Source: Frigoribacterium sp. PhB116
Lineage (GTDB): Bacteria > Actinomycetota > Actinomycetes > Actinomycetales > Microbacteriaceae
Length of the DNA stretch: 64,000 bases
Assembly: GCF_004364285.1 (NCBI RefSeq)
Contig: NZ_SOBE01000001.1
Coordinates: forward strand, 992,001 to 1,056,000
Reading direction: 5' to 3'
The number at the start of each line of letters is the position of its first letter. Position 1 is the stretch's first letter. A model generated the notes under the pieces. It was not told the origin of the DNA, did no database searches, and saw nothing but the letters and a program-made list of their open reading frames with translations. A program made the position numbers and the translations under genes. This document shows, piece after piece, positions 63,323 to 64,000 of this stretch.

Positions 63323-64000
63323 TACTGCAGGTAGCCGTCCTCCGCCGCGCGACGGATCAGCTCGGACTTCTTGCTCGCGGGCCTGTTGGCCTTCGCGTAC
63401 TTTTCGCGGACCCGACGGAGGTAGGTCTTCGCCGTCTCGTACTGCACGTTCATCTGGGCGGCGACCTCGTTGGTGCTGAAGCCGGACACGTAGAGACGGA
63501 ACGCCTCCGACTCGCCCGCGCTGAGCTTCGGGCGGCTCTGGTTCGCGGCCCCCACCGGCAGCGGGCGCCAGTCGCGCTGAGGCGACGCGTCACGAGCCAC
63601 GCCCATGACCTGGCGGGCCGCGTCCATCACCTCGCGCATCGGCAGCGCCTTCGAGAGGAACGCCGACGCACCCGCGTCGAGCGCGCGCTCACGCGACTCG
63701 CGCGTGTCGAGGCTCGACAGCACGATCACCTTGGCGCCGGCGGCGCGGCACGTGCGGACCCGGGCCTCGATGGAGACCGGCTCCTTCAGCTGGAAGTCGA
63801 GGAATACGAGGTCGGTCGGGAAGTTGTCGCTGTGCACGAGCTGCAGCCAGGTGTGCGCCGTGAGGACCAGGTCGAAGTCGTAGGCGTTGACGTTGATCCA
63901 GCTCGACAGGCTGTCGAGCAGGACCTCGTGGTCGTCGAGGATGGCGAGGCGGACGCGACGGGTCGCAGGCCCCTCGGAACCGGGCCCGACGGTGCTCCAC
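63322..64000 (-). CDS. LuxR/NarL-type response regulator, 5' end outside the window
   Basis: The open frame runs off the right edge with no good start visible (the GTG at 63837 lies inside the receiver domain). Visible order: VRLAILDDHEVLLDS (acidic pair), phosphoacceptor Asp in LVFLDFQL, conserved Lys in LSKALP, then a NarL-type HTH: LSAGESEAFRLYVSGFSTNEVAAQMNV and ETAKTYLRRVREKYAKANRPASKKSELIRRA. The C-terminal block is very similar to the 3174 regulator. The stop overlaps the tdk start, so the two are co-translated. The cognate kinase must lie beyond the window or be shared. Confidence 0.87.
   Translation of the reverse strand, partial: WSTVGPGSEGPATRRVRLAILDDHEVLLDSLSSWINVNAYDFDLVLTAHTWLQLVHSDNFPTDLVFLDFQLKEPVSIEARVRTCRAAGAKVIVLSSLDTRESRERALDAGASAFLSKALPMREVMDAARQVMGVARDASPQRDWRPLPVGAANQSRPKLSAGESEAFRLYVSGFSTNEVAAQMNVQYETAKTYLRRVREKYAKANRPASKKSELIRRAAEDGYLQ

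Overview
The window is chromosomal DNA of a high-GC actinobacterium, most likely a Microbacteriaceae member. The evidence is very high GC at third codon positions, many GTG starts, 4-base ATGA/GTGA gene overlaps, and many promoters whose TANNNT -10 box lies 6-9 bases before the start codon (leaderless mRNAs). The gene order accD-accE-maf-accA-punA-pmm-add-deoA-cdd-sdhCDAB resembles the mycobacterial order as I remember it. A Tad pilus locus carries an adjacent 6C small RNA, as in mycobacteria. I see no phage, insertion sequence, CRISPR array or rRNA; almost everything is core genome. The family assignment is inference.

Left part (1-8.6 kb): the end of an acyl-CoA carboxylase beta subunit and its epsilon subunit; a three-gene two-component system (response regulator, sensor kinase, and a second kinase-like membrane protein without a catalytic histidine); a TrmA-type RNA methyltransferase divergent from Maf; the biotinylated acyl-CoA carboxylase alpha subunit; purine nucleoside phosphorylase.

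8.6-25.7 kb: a phosphohexomutase-family gene converges on a nine-gene nucleoside uptake and salvage operon read leftward (BMP lipoprotein, ABC ATPase, two permeases, cdd, deoA, add, then a PTS EIIA/EIIB pair with no EIIC). Then come GDP-mannose pyrophosphorylase divergent from a GT4 mannosyltransferase, and sdhCDAB behind a DtxR/IdeR-like palindrome.

25.7-43.7 kb: a terminator-bounded cassette of three poorly characterised genes (a 115-aa protein, a DUF6177-like protein, and a divergent YezG/DUF600-like protein); PTS enzyme I; a YihY-family membrane protein; exonuclease III; trpS; a GNAT; ribD-ribA; an MHS transporter; an ABC exporter; a 3-hydroxyisobutyryl-CoA hydrolase-like protein; and a leftward pncA-aldehyde dehydrogenase-oxidoreductase operon.

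43.7-64 kb: a PBP4-type carboxypeptidase; an oxidoreductase; tRNA-Thr(CGT); a TetR regulator; holB-tmk-topA; a compact Tad/Flp pilus operon whose platform protein looks like a TadB-TadC fusion; a 6C sRNA; acetyl-CoA synthetase; RidA with a 52-aa DUF4177 gene; a PonA2-like PBP with a phosphoesterase; tRNA-Pro(CGG); a repeat-rich spacer; thymidine kinase; and a response regulator cut by the window edge.

The most interesting items are the 6C RNA with the fused Tad platform, the orphan PTS pair in the nucleoside operon, the pseudokinase operon, and the DUF6177/YezG-like cassette.
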